Assembly: GCF_028737195.1 (NCBI RefSeq) | Contig: NZ_JAQZAJ010000008.1 | Span: 1-64,000 of the forward strand | Direction: 5' to 3' | From: Pseudovibrio exalbescens | GTDB lineage: Bacteria; Pseudomonadota; Alphaproteobacteria; Rhizobiales; Stappiaceae | Length of the DNA stretch: 64,000 nt | Part shown: piece by piece, positions 35,442 to 44,858 of the stretch | How the letters are laid out: each line of letters starts with the position of its first letter | Numbering within the stretch: the first letter of the stretch is position 1 | The notes under the pieces: generated by a model | What the model saw: only the letters and a program-made list of their open reading frames with translations | Told to the model about the DNA's origin: nothing | Databases searched by the model: none | Made by a program: the position numbers and the translations under genes

Positions 35442-36563
35442 ATGCAGTACAACGACATACCCAGTATCGCCGATATCAAGAGCTTGGCTCATAATCGTCA
35501 TCCGGCGAGCATCAGCCTATTCTTGCGCACCACGCCCCTCACCCAGAAGGCCCAACAGGATCGGGTGCGCCTGTCAAACCTTGCTCATGATGCCATGCAG
35601 CAGGTAGATAGGGGCCAGTTGTCAAAGGCCGAGTATGCTGACTTAGAAGCAAATCTGGCAGATGTCGTTGAGGATGATGAGTTCTGGGCCCATCAAGCAG
35701 AAAGCCTTGCTGTGTTTGCAACGCCGAAAAAAGTGAGAACTTTTCGGTTGCCAAACCACCTTGTGGATGGGTTTGAGGTATCGGACCGGTTTCACCTGAC
35801 ACCGCTCATGCGAGCCCTGACGTTTCCTCATCACGCAATCGTTTTGGTTTTGGGGCAAAATGCCGTGCGAGTGATTGAAATGACTGGTGATACTCCTGCT
35901 GGCGAAGTCCATGTGCCCCGCATGCCAGAGGATGCGGCCAGTGTGGCTCGAAAAGCCAGTATTCTAGGGCGCTCACCCAAAGGGCGCTTGCATGGCAGTG
36001 AAGGCCAAAAGGTGCATTTGGTTGCTTATGCCCGTGCGGTGGATGCGGCGTTGCGCCCCTTTCTGGCGGGCAGTGAAGAACCACTTGTTCTTGTGGCAAA
36101 TGAACCGCTGCGCTCAATATTTTTGAAGATTTGCAGCTATCACCATATACTGCCCAACCAACCCAGTGGGGTCGCAGAAGAAAGCCCGAACCATGAAATA
36201 ACAGCCGCTGCTCGGGCTTTGGTTGATGCCTCTCATGAAGATTATCTGCGCGAGCTCCATGCGACCTACGCGGCTCGAGCCGGATCGCGCCGCGCAACTG
36301 ACAGCGTCAGCGAGATTTCCCGCAAAGCAACCTTCGGTGCGGTCGAGATGCTGATGGTCGATATGGATGCAACACTGCATGGTACCGTCGATAAAGACAC
36401 CGGTGATGTGGTTCTGGCCGATGCTGCCGGGCCTGAAACATATGATATCCTATCGGAAATTGCCTGCAGGACGTTGGAACGGGGTGGCAGGGTGTACAGT
36501 GTTCGTCAGGAGGACTTGCCTGGGTCTTCGCCCATGGCTGCTATCCTGCGCGTGCCCATCTAA
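35442..36563 (+). CDS. baeRF-like protein (bacterial eRF1-domain family)
   Basis: The product is 373 residues, with GGAGAGG 10 bp upstream of the ATG. Residues about 70-170 contain SLAVFATPKKVRTFRLPNHL, VSDRFHLTPLMRALTFPHHA and VLVLGQNAVRVIEM, the pattern I associate with baeRF families (eRF1 domain-like proteins predicted to act at the ribosome). The C-terminal part (AAARALVDASHEDYLRELHA; late GGRVYSV) resembles the eRF1 domain 3/L7Ae-like end. Proposed role: ribosome rescue or protection in stress. It is placed in a stress and arginine island; no experimental function is known to me. Confidence 0.65.
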   Translation: MQYNDIPSIADIKSLAHNRHPASISLFLRTTPLTQKAQQDRVRLSNLAHDAMQQVDRGQLSKAEYADLEANLADVVEDDEFWAHQAESLAVFATPKKVRTFRLPNHLVDGFEVSDRFHLTPLMRALTFPHHAIVLVLGQNAVRVIEMTGDTPAGEVHVPRMPEDAASVARKASILGRSPKGRLHGSEGQKVHLVAYARAVDAALRPFLAGSEEPLVLVANEPLRSIFLKICSYHHILPNQPSGVAEESPNHEITAAARALVDASHEDYLRELHATYAARAGSRRATDSVSEISRKATFGAVEMLMVDMDATLHGTVDKDTGDVVLADAAGPETYDILSEIACRTLERGGRVYSVRQEDLPGSSPMAAILRVPI

Positions 36564-36740
36564 CATCAGCAGGATTCAGCAACTCAGTTTGCTATCTGGA
36601 TACTGACGGTTCATCGAAAAGATGGCGTGGGCCTTGCTTAGCATATCTTGCAAAACGAAATAGTTGACGTAAGGGCATTGTGCGGTGCAGTTTAAGCGTT
36701 CTGGAGATCGTCTCCAGCTCTTTTGGAGGGCTTAGTCTCC

Positions 36741-37940
36741 ATGCCCAGCAACCCCCAATATGTGAGGCTTTTTCAATCCAAAGTGCTCACGGTTTTAGCT
36801 ACGGGATTGGCGACGGTTGAGTTGTCGGTTGTTGCCATTGAGTTGGCGGGTGAGGATTCAAGCGCGATGCTTGGGACAGCGCTATCGCTCAAGTCACTGA
36901 CTTTTGTTGTTGCCCCGCTTGTCTTGTCTTTGGTTGTTGTTCAACTGAAGCGTGGACGTTTGTTGGTCGTACTGGATTTGGTACGTGCCCTTGCCGTTTT
37001 ATCTTTGATTTTCGTTGAAACAAGAGCCGGTTTCCTCTTGGCGGTGGGTATATTTCTTGCGGCAACAGCTTCATTTAAAGTGATTTATCTTGAGTATGTC
37101 GCCTATATGCTACCCGACAAAGCGACCTTTTCTCGGGCGATCTCGAAGAGCCGCATTCTTGATGAACTAGAAAGCCTCATTAGTCCTCTTATGGCGGGTG
37201 TGCTGCTGTTCATCTTTCCCATGACACTGTTTTTGGCGGCAACCGCCTTAGCCTTCTTACTCTCCGCGTTGCGTATTCTCACAGCTCAACTTCCTGCAAT
37301 CGCGGTCAAGACTACCAGATCTGATGCGCAGCGAAGCTTTGCGGGACTGAAGCTCTTTTACAGGGAGGCTAATCTCAGGCCGCTACCTTGGCTCATGGTT
37401 CCAATCGCATTGGGGATCGCAATGGTTATGACGACCACGCCGGTGTTGGTCGGCCTTGATGAAAGTCGTCAAGGCGCCGACATTGCATTTGCTTTTGGTG
37501 CATTTGGAGCTGGTGTGGTTGTTGGCGCCACAGCGGGCATTTGGCTTGGTTCACTTGCTACGGAGCGCCACATCATGAACGCAGGCGCGGTGTTGATTGT
37601 GGCAGGGCTCTTTGGAGGGCCCTTTCACGAGGCCTATTACAGCTTGTTGGTGCTCTGGTTCGCGATTGGGGTTGGTGTTGCCTTGATACAGACTCTCGCC
37701 GCCAGCGTTATCAGGCGGGCGGCGCAAGATGTGAGCCTGATGCAGGTCTATGGTGCGGGCCTTGCCATTCAAAATGCCGTGTTAGTGGTCGCCTACTCGC
37801 TGGCTGGGTGGTTGGCAAGTGAATGGGGTACGCAACCCACCTTTGGGATACTGTCAGTTTTGTCGGCTCTTGGGATGGGCATGGCATGGTACCTCAACCG
37901 ATCTCAAGGCTCCCTGAAATCTACCAGTCAAACGGAATAG
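36741..37940 (+). CDS. MFS transporter
   Basis: The product is 399 residues from ATG 36741 (GGAGGG about 11 bp upstream; a TTG at 36723 would overlap that ribosome site). About 11-12 hydrophobic segments. It resembles MFS_3-type enterobactin/multidrug exporters: LFQSKVLTVLATGLATVELS, then a long loop after helix 6 (AVKTTRSDAQRSFAGLKLFY). Motif A is weak. Substrate unknown. It sits between the baeRF-like and patatin genes on the same strand. Confidence 0.75.
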   Translation: MPSNPQYVRLFQSKVLTVLATGLATVELSVVAIELAGEDSSAMLGTALSLKSLTFVVAPLVLSLVVVQLKRGRLLVVLDLVRALAVLSLIFVETRAGFLLAVGIFLAATASFKVIYLEYVAYMLPDKATFSRAISKSRILDELESLISPLMAGVLLFIFPMTLFLAATALAFLLSALRILTAQLPAIAVKTTRSDAQRSFAGLKLFYREANLRPLPWLMVPIALGIAMVMTTTPVLVGLDESRQGADIAFAFGAFGAGVVVGATAGIWLGSLATERHIMNAGAVLIVAGLFGGPFHEAYYSLLVLWFAIGVGVALIQTLAASVIRRAAQDVSLMQVYGAGLAIQNAVLVVAYSLAGWLASEWGTQPTFGILSVLSALGMGMAWYLNRSQGSLKSTSQTE

Positions 37941-38005
37941 TGACACTTTTAGCCTAGCAATAGGCTGACGACGCTAGGTTAATGCAATCAAGATGGATCC
38001 TGCAG

Positions 38006-39058
38006 ATGAGCGAAGAAGGCAACACAGACCAAAGCGAACGTGAGCCGTTGCTTGTAGATCTTGCCCTACAAGGGGGAGGCTCACATGGAGCTTTCGCTTG
38101 GGGAGTGCTCGACCGGCTGCTGGATTACCCCTGGTTGAAAGTGGAGGCCATATCCGGAACTTCAGCAGGCGCCATGAATGCAGCGGTGTTTGCCTATGGC
38201 ATGACAGAGGGCGGGCCAGAAGGGGCCAGGAAGGCTTTGGAAACCTTTTGGCGGAGTGTGTCGCAGGCAGCCCGGTTCAGTCCGTTTCAGCGTACGCCAT
38301 TGGACTGGATGATGGGCAACTGGACCTTGGACTACTCGCCGGCATACATCATGGCAGACACAATGGCGCGGTTCGTTTCACCCTATGCTTTTGGCCCGTT
38401 TGCGTCCGAGACAAACCCATTGCGCCGGATCCTCGAAGAAACGATTGATTTCCGGGTGCTCGCCGAGGGCCCCATCAAGTTATTCATCACGGCGACAAAC
38501 GTGCGCACGGGGCGAGGAAGGGTGTTCCGCCGTGATGAAGTGACGCCAGATGTACTGCTGGCGTCGGCATGCTTGCCTACCTTGTATCAACCGGTTGTCA
38601 TAGACGGGGAGGCCTATTGGGACGGTGGATATTCCGGCAATCCGACGATTGCTCCTTTGGTGCGAGAATGCGAGTCCTTCGACACGTTTTTGGTGCAAAT
38701 CAACCCGGTCAACCGCCCAGACGTGCCCATAACTGCCCGAGATATTCTCAATAGAGTGAATGAAGTGTCCTTTAATGCCACGCTTTTGAAGGAACTGAAG
38801 ATGGTTGCCCTGATGCGCAAAGTGGCAGACCCGGGCAATTCCGAAGGCCGCTTATGGGGTGAAATGCGCCTTCACCGGATTTCGAGCGAGGCGATGGTGG
38901 AGCTGAGCGCTTCCTCCAAGCTGAATGCCGAATGGGCCTTCCTGAAAATGCTCAAGCAAGAAGGCCAGCGTGCTGCCGACAATTTTGCGCGTGATCACGG
39001 CAAAGATGTGGGCGTCCGGTCTTCGTTTGATTTCGACGCGTTGCTGGAAGGAGTGTAA
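38006..39058 (+). CDS. Patatin-like phospholipase
   Basis: The product is 350 residues from ATG 38006; an in-frame ATG at 37982 is possible. The patatin Ser-Asp dyad is clear: oxyanion loop LQGGGSHGAF (21-30), nucleophile GTSAG with Ser53, and DGG(Y) with Asp206. No signal peptide, so it is cytoplasmic or membrane-associated; similar bacterial patatins hydrolyse phospholipid acyl chains. It is coupled to the next permease gene (1-bp gap). Inferred role: membrane lipid turnover under stress. Confidence 0.9.
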   Translation: MSEEGNTDQSEREPLLVDLALQGGGSHGAFAWGVLDRLLDYPWLKVEAISGTSAGAMNAAVFAYGMTEGGPEGARKALETFWRSVSQAARFSPFQRTPLDWMMGNWTLDYSPAYIMADTMARFVSPYAFGPFASETNPLRRILEETIDFRVLAEGPIKLFITATNVRTGRGRVFRRDEVTPDVLLASACLPTLYQPVVIDGEAYWDGGYSGNPTIAPLVRECESFDTFLVQINPVNRPDVPITARDILNRVNEVSFNATLLKELKMVALMRKVADPGNSEGRLWGEMRLHRISSEAMVELSASSKLNAEWAFLKMLKQEGQRAADNFARDHGKDVGVRSSFDFDALLEGV

Positions 39059-39059
39059 A

Positions 39060-40526
39060 ATGGGACTTCTGGGCATCCTTGTTGGATTAGTCCTGTTGAT
39101 GGCGCTTGCCTATCGTGGTTGGTCCATCTTGCTGCTTGCCCCTCTCGCTGCACTTATCGCCGCAGCATTCTCAGCCGAGCCTTTACTCGCTCACTGGACA
39201 CAGACTTTCATGGGCGCAGCGGCCGGGTTTGTCGCGCAGTTCTTTCCCCTCTTTCTGCTTGGTGCCCTTTTTGGCAAACTCATGGACGACAGCGGTTCAG
39301 TCAATGCCATTGCCGATTACATGACGTACAAACTCGGGCCGGAACGTGCCGTACTTGCGGTTATTCTGGCTGGTGCGCTTGTCACCTATGGCGGCGTAAG
39401 CCTGTTCGTGGCGTTTTTCGTGATTGCGCCCATGGGCCTTGCCCTGTTCCGTGCCAGCAATGTTCCTCGCAGGCTGCTGCCCGCGGCTATCGCTCTTGGC
39501 ACCTCAACCTTCACCATGTCTGCTCTGCCTGGAACACCTGCCATCCAGAATGCCATCCCCATGCCTTTCTTCGGGACAACGGCGTTTGCTGCGCCGGGCT
39601 TGGGGGTCATTGCGGCTGCTATCATGTTTGGCTTTGGTTTCTGGTGGCTCCGTTTGCGCCAGGGTCGAGCCGAGGCAGCGGGCGAAGGCTTCGGTTCCGA
39701 CACTGCAGCAGACACCCAGGAAGGCAAGTCAAATATCGTTCAGGATGTAACCTTGCGCGAACTTGCCACGACGGCGCGGGAGTTTGATCCAATAGAGGTG
39801 CAAGCTGGAAAAAAGGCAGATACCACGCCGGGTATCGTGTTTGCGGTTTTACCTCTCGGTGTAGTGGTTCTCGTCAACTTGGTTGCGTCGCAGTTCGTGC
39901 TGCCGAGAATGGACTTTGCCTTTCTCGCACTTCCTGAATGGGGCTCTACCAGCCTTGGCGCCATCGGCGGGGTCTGGGCGGTGGCATTGGCCCTTCTTGC
40001 AGGCATCATAGTGCTATTGGCAACCTCGTTCTCTCGCTTGCCAAGTCTGCGCGAGAGTGTTGATGCGGGTTGCAATGCCTCAGTCCTGCCTATCATGAGC
40101 GTGGCTAGCCTTGTTGGCTTTGGCGCTGTGGTTGCAGCCCTCCCCGCCTTTTCTGTGGTGAAGGAATGGGTGTTGGGAATTGAGGGCGGGCCTCTCGTCT
40201 CGTTGGCCGTAGCCACAAACATTCTCGCGGCTCTCACGGGATCGGCCTCAGGTGGCATGACCATCGCGCTTGACGCGCTGGGACCCACCTTTATGCAGAT
40301 TTCTGCGCAAACGGGCCTCGATCCGGCCATCATGCACCGTGTTGCGGTAATTTCCTCCGGTACGTTGGACAGTTTGCCTCACAATGGTGCTGTGGTCACC
40401 ATGCTTGCCGTGTGCGGATGCAGCCACAAGGAGAGTTATGCGGATATCGTTGTCGTCGCTGTGCTCGGCGCCATGCTGGCTCTGGTTGCAGTCATTCTAT
40501 TGGGCAGTCTTCTCGGCTCATTCTAG
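39060..40526 (+). CDS. GntP-type (gluconate/organic acid) permease
   Basis: The product is 488 residues from ATG 39060, with GGAAGGAG 7 bp upstream and the previous stop just before it; the open frame to 38970 lies inside the patatin gene and is not used. It is polytopic, with GntP features: FFPLFLLGALFGKLMDDSGS near the N terminus, ALVTYGGVSLFVAFFVIAPM, SALPGTPAIQNAIPMPFFGT, and GSASGGMTIALDALG plus GTLDSLPHNGAVVTMLAVCG at the C terminus. It is probably a proton symporter for a small organic acid (gluconate, hydroxybutyrate or similar). Substrate is open. Confidence 0.8.
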   Translation: MGLLGILVGLVLLMALAYRGWSILLLAPLAALIAAAFSAEPLLAHWTQTFMGAAAGFVAQFFPLFLLGALFGKLMDDSGSVNAIADYMTYKLGPERAVLAVILAGALVTYGGVSLFVAFFVIAPMGLALFRASNVPRRLLPAAIALGTSTFTMSALPGTPAIQNAIPMPFFGTTAFAAPGLGVIAAAIMFGFGFWWLRLRQGRAEAAGEGFGSDTAADTQEGKSNIVQDVTLRELATTAREFDPIEVQAGKKADTTPGIVFAVLPLGVVVLVNLVASQFVLPRMDFAFLALPEWGSTSLGAIGGVWAVALALLAGIIVLLATSFSRLPSLRESVDAGCNASVLPIMSVASLVGFGAVVAALPAFSVVKEWVLGIEGGPLVSLAVATNILAALTGSASGGMTIALDALGPTFMQISAQTGLDPAIMHRVAVISSGTLDSLPHNGAVVTMLAVCGCSHKESYADIVVVAVLGAMLALVAVILLGSLLGSF

Positions 40527-40678
40527 GGATTGGCATGTGACACAAGGTGACAGAGCCGTGGCATACGTGGAAGCATCAGCTAATTGGTCCAGCATTCAGG
40601 GGAAACGTTTCCCTGCAATAACAATAACAATAACAACCGCCGGATGGCCCAGGTCCTCCGGACACCCGGGACGGCCTC

Positions 40679-41767
40679 ATGTTCGATCTTAAAACTCGTC
40701 GCGTAACCCAAAAATTGTCATTTCTGTTGCTGCTGATTTTGGTGGCTTGTGAGGGCGAAGTAGCCCCTCAATCCGAGCCAGTGCGGCCGGTTCGAGTGAT
40801 ATTGGCCCAGAGCATGGCCAGCGGTGAAACCTTGCGCTTGACGGGCGATATTCGTGCGGAGGATCTGGCAGTCCTTAGCTTTCGCACAGGTGGTCGCCTC
40901 GTCACACGATCCGTTGGTGTAGGGGAGAGCGTGGAGGCTGGCGATCTTATTGGTCGTCTTGAGGATGTGACGCAACTGAATAACGTTCGCAGCGCAGAGG
41001 CCGAACTGTTTGCGGCTGAAGGCGATGTAGATCGCACGAGCGTGGACTATTCGCGGCAGTCTGAGTTGCTAGAACGCGGTTTCACGACCCGCCAACGCTA
41101 TGACACGGCCCTTCAGGTCTACCGCCAGGCACAGGCCCGCGCAAACGCCGCGCGAGCGCAGCTTGAGAACGCACGGGAGACCCTGGCTTTCACTGCCCTT
41201 TACGCGGATGCACCCGGCGTCGTTACCGCTGTGGGGGCTGAACCGGGGGAGGTAGTTGGTGCCGGCACAATGGTAGTGCAACTTGCAAGGGAAGAAGGTC
41301 GGGATGCAGTATTCGATGTACCCGAACGCGTACTCCGTGCGGTTCCGTATAACGCGGATATTCGCGTGGCGTTGGTCAGTGACCCCTCCATCACCACAAC
41401 GGGACGTGTGCGAGAGGTCTCCCCTCAAGCAGATCCCATTACTCGTACGTTTCAGGTGCGGGTGGGGCTGGCTCCCGTACCTGAAGAATTTCGACTGGGA
41501 TCCGCAGTTACGGGCAACGTAACGCTTCAGGGCTCATCCGCGATCCCCTTGCCCGCTTCCGCGCTCACAACTGTGGAAGGCAGACCCGCCGTATTTGTCG
41601 TTAATTCAGAGACCGAAAGTGTGGAACTGCGTCCCGTCGAAATAGGCACATTTGACTTGTCACAAGTTATGGTGATTTCTGGCCTAGTTGAGGGTGAAGT
41701 TGTCGTGACTGCGGGTACGCAAGCCTTGCGAAACGGACAAGCTGTTCGCGTTGGTGGAGGGATCTAG
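40679..41767 (+). CDS. RND efflux periplasmic adaptor lipoprotein
   Basis: The 362-residue adaptor (MFP) protein joins the RND pump to an outer-membrane channel. The N terminus KLSFLLLLILVAC is a lipobox (Cys24), giving a lipid anchor. The barrel-sandwich halves flank a coiled coil (residues about 100-160: NNVRSAEAELFAAEGDV and VYRQAQARANAARAQLENAR). C-terminal beta-barrel and membrane-proximal domains follow. The pump gene starts 1 bp after its stop. No TolC-type gene is nearby. Confidence 0.9.
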   Translation: MFDLKTRRVTQKLSFLLLLILVACEGEVAPQSEPVRPVRVILAQSMASGETLRLTGDIRAEDLAVLSFRTGGRLVTRSVGVGESVEAGDLIGRLEDVTQLNNVRSAEAELFAAEGDVDRTSVDYSRQSELLERGFTTRQRYDTALQVYRQAQARANAARAQLENARETLAFTALYADAPGVVTAVGAEPGEVVGAGTMVVQLAREEGRDAVFDVPERVLRAVPYNADIRVALVSDPSITTTGRVREVSPQADPITRTFQVRVGLAPVPEEFRLGSAVTGNVTLQGSSAIPLPASALTTVEGRPAVFVVNSETESVELRPVEIGTFDLSQVMVISGLVEGEVVVTAGTQALRNGQAVRVGGGI

Positions 41768-41768
41768 C

Positions 41769-44700
41769 ATGAAGGGCAACTTGTCTGCATGGTCCCTGAG
41801 CAACAAGAAGGTAGCGCTCTACTTCATGGTACTGGTGATTTTGGCGGGTGTGACAGCCTTTGTGAACCTTGGCCGCGATGAAGACCCCCCTTTTACCATC
41901 AGAACCATGCTCGTACAGGCTGCCTGGCCTGGAGCTGCAACCGATGAGACCCTGCTTCAGGTAACCGAGCGGCTTGAGAGAGCTTTGCAGGAAACGCCTG
42001 GGCTTGATCGAATAGACAGCCAGACCCGACCGGGTCACAGCGTGCTGTTTGTCCATTTGCTCGACAGCACCCCGAAAGCTGATGTGCCAATGGTCTGGCA
42101 GAATGTGCGCAACCGGGTGGCAGATATGGCGCATACCTTGCCTCAAGGTGTCATCGGCCCGGCCTTTAACGATGAATTTGGCGACACATTCGGCGTAATC
42201 TATGGCTTTACCGCAGATGGTTTTTCTCAGAGGGAACTGCGGGATTATGTCGAGCATATCCGCTCTGAACTGCTGAGGGTGGAAGATGTTTCCAAGATCG
42301 AGCTCCTCGGCATCCAGGAAGAAACCATATTCGTGGAGTTCGATCCCTCAGAGATCGCAGCTTTAGGGTTGCCGCCTGGTGCGGTGCGCGATGCCTTGCG
42401 AGCGCAAAATCTGGTTGCCCCAGCAGGAACCTTGAGAACAGGAACGGATGCCATAACCGTCACTGTTTCTGGGGCCTTCAATGATGAAAATGATCTTCGC
42501 GAAATTGTTCTGACTGCAGGAGACGCCCGGTTGCGACTGGGGGATGTGGCCCGTATCAGCCGCGGCTATGCCGACCCACCTCAACCCCTCTTTCGGGTTA
42601 ACGGCAAGGACGCCCTCGGGATCGCCATTTCTATGCGGGACGGCGGTGATGTGATTGCGTTGGGCGAAAACCTCGAAGCCCGAATAACTGAACTCCGTAG
42701 GGACCTACCCATCGGTATCGAGAGTTTTCTCGTAGCAAACCAGCCGGAGATTGTGGACACGGCGATTGCCGAGTTCACGGAGTCATTGTGGCAGGCCATC
42801 GCCATTGTTTTGGTCATAAGCTTTATCGCGCTTGGCGTGCGGGCTGGCATCGTGGTTGCGGTGGCCATTCCATTGACCATGGCTGCGGTGTTCGTGACCA
42901 TGCAACTGGTTGGTATTGACCTGCAACGCATTTCGCTTGGAGCACTCATCATTGCACTCGGTCTTCTGGTGGATGATGCCATGACAACGGTAGACAGCAT
43001 GACGCGGCGCTTAGCTGCGGGTGATGATGCCTTTCGTGCCGGGTCTTATGCTTATGACAAGCTGGCTTTTGCGATGCTCACAGGCGCATTCGTCACAATT
43101 GCCGGGTTTGTTCCCATTGGTTTTGCTGAGAGTTCGGCGGGCGAATATACGTTTTCCATCTTTGCCGTAGTAGCCATCGCCTTGATTGCATCATGGTTGA
43201 TCGCCGTCTTGTTTGTCCCGGTCGTAGGGGTGGCCGTTCTGCGCCCTCCCAAACCGGATGCGAAAACCCGTGAGAGCGCCTTGATGCTAGGGTATCGCGC
43301 ACTGCTGGCCCTTGCCATGCGAGCCAGAATTTTGGTTGTGGTTGCTACGATTGGCCTGTTTGTCTTGTCTGTGCTCGGGCTGTCGTTGGTTCCTCGTCAG
43401 TTCTTTCCACCTTCCGACCGGGTGGAGCTTCTTGTGGACTTGACCCTGCCCCAAGGAGCTTCGATCCATACCACCCGAGTGGCAGTTGATCGGTTCGAGG
43501 CCAAGCTGGAACAACTTGAGGGCATCTCACACTGGAGCAGTTATATTGGTCGCGGTGCCATCAGGTTTTATTTGCCGCTCGATGTACAGACGCCCAACCC
43601 ATTCTTCGCCCAGTTCGTGGTGGTGACCAACAGCATTGAGGATCGCCTTCGCCTTCAACCTTTGTTGGAGGAAACCCTAATCGAAGAATTTCCGGAGGCG
43701 ATCTCCCGTGTCTATGCGTTGGAGCTCGGCCCGCCAGTTGGATGGCCGATCCAGTATCGAGTTACGGGGAGCAACCTTGAAGAGGTCCGAACCATTGCGC
43801 GTGATGTAGCAGAGATCATCGCCGGTGTGGGCGATGTCCGGTCCTTGAGCTTTAACTGGATGGAGCCTTCACGAGATATCCGGGTCGTGCTGGACCAGGA
43901 CGAAGCTCGCCGGCTTGGGATCAGTGCGGCGGCGGTCTCGAATGCGTTAAACCTGTATCTCTCCGGAACGCCGGTCACCCAAATCCGTGATGACATCTAC
44001 CTTATCCCTGTAGTCACTCGTGCTGAAGGAGGACAAACCCTCTCACCTGAGCGGCTCGCCAATCTGCAAATCGCGATTGGCGGTGGCCGTACGGTACCGT
44101 TGTCCCAGATTACGCGGCTGGATTACGACCTCACAGATCCGCTGGTTCACCGGCGGGATCGGGTCGCCGCATTGACGGTGCAGGCGGATATCCAGCCCGG
44201 TCTGCAGGCTGCCACAGTGGTTGATCGGATCGAGCCAGAACTCGCAGAGCTACGGGCTGACTTGCCCAAAGGATATACTATAGACACCGGCGGGCTAGTG
44301 GAGGAAAGCGCAGAGTCGCAAGCCTCGGTATTCGCAGTCGTACCGTTCATGCTCCTATTGGTCCTAACCATCCTTATGGTCCAGCTTCGCGATTTTCGTC
44401 TGGTAGGAATGGTGCTGTTCATGGCACCGCTTGGCATGATTGGCGTAGTAGGTGCGCTATTGCTTTCCGGACAACCCCTTGGCTTTGTGGCCATCCTTGG
44501 GGTACTTGCTCTTGTGGGTATGATTTCCAAGAATGCCGTGATCCTTATCGAGCAGATCGAGGATGAGCGTCGTTCCGGAAAGCCCGTGCGGGCGGCGGTA
44601 ATCGAGGCTGCCGCAAGCCGCCTCCGCCCCATCTTGTTGACAGCACTCTCCACCGTTCTGGGTCTCGTTCCCATTGCCTTTACTGTGTTCTGGGGAGCCA

Positions 44701-44852
44701 TGGCCTTTGCCATCATGGGCGGGCTGGCAGTGGCTTCTTTCCTCACGCTTCTCGTTTTGCCTGTGCTTTACGATCTCGTCTTCAATCGCGGTGAGTTAGC
44801 CGAAGAGCCTTCTGGGAGCGACCGCAGCAACTCCCCTTCCCCACTCGTATAA
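41769..44852 (+). CDS. RND-family efflux pump (AcrB-like, HAE1-type)
   Basis: The product is 1027 residues from ATG 41769 with GGTGGAGGG upstream. The usual RND plan is present: helix 1 (VALYFMVLVILAGVTAFVNL), first porter domain (about 40-330), helices 2-6 with the proton-relay pair Asp402-Asp403 in ALGLLVDDAMTTVDSM, second porter domain (about 560-860) and final helices with GMISKNAVILIEQIE. Helix 1 carries RDEDPPF, typical of the proteobacterial VexF/MexK-like branch. It works with the adaptor encoded just upstream. Drug or metabolite export; substrate unknown. Confidence 0.93.
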   Translation: MKGNLSAWSLSNKKVALYFMVLVILAGVTAFVNLGRDEDPPFTIRTMLVQAAWPGAATDETLLQVTERLERALQETPGLDRIDSQTRPGHSVLFVHLLDSTPKADVPMVWQNVRNRVADMAHTLPQGVIGPAFNDEFGDTFGVIYGFTADGFSQRELRDYVEHIRSELLRVEDVSKIELLGIQEETIFVEFDPSEIAALGLPPGAVRDALRAQNLVAPAGTLRTGTDAITVTVSGAFNDENDLREIVLTAGDARLRLGDVARISRGYADPPQPLFRVNGKDALGIAISMRDGGDVIALGENLEARITELRRDLPIGIESFLVANQPEIVDTAIAEFTESLWQAIAIVLVISFIALGVRAGIVVAVAIPLTMAAVFVTMQLVGIDLQRISLGALIIALGLLVDDAMTTVDSMTRRLAAGDDAFRAGSYAYDKLAFAMLTGAFVTIAGFVPIGFAESSAGEYTFSIFAVVAIALIASWLIAVLFVPVVGVAVLRPPKPDAKTRESALMLGYRALLALAMRARILVVVATIGLFVLSVLGLSLVPRQFFPPSDRVELLVDLTLPQGASIHTTRVAVDRFEAKLEQLEGISHWSSYIGRGAIRFYLPLDVQTPNPFFAQFVVVTNSIEDRLRLQPLLEETLIEEFPEAISRVYALELGPPVGWPIQYRVTGSNLEEVRTIARDVAEIIAGVGDVRSLSFNWMEPSRDIRVVLDQDEARRLGISAAAVSNALNLYLSGTPVTQIRDDIYLIPVVTRAEGGQTLSPERLANLQIAIGGGRTVPLSQITRLDYDLTDPLVHRRDRVAALTVQADIQPGLQAATVVDRIEPELAELRADLPKGYTIDTGGLVEESAESQASVFAVVPFMLLLVLTILMVQLRDFRLVGMVLFMAPLGMIGVVGALLLSGQPLGFVAILGVLALVGMISKNAVILIEQIEDERRSGKPVRAAVIEAAASRLRPILLTALSTVLGLVPIAFTVFWGAMAFAIMGGLAVASFLTLLVLPVLYDLVFNRGELAEEPSGSDRSNSPSPLV

Positions 44853-44858
44853 GGACAT

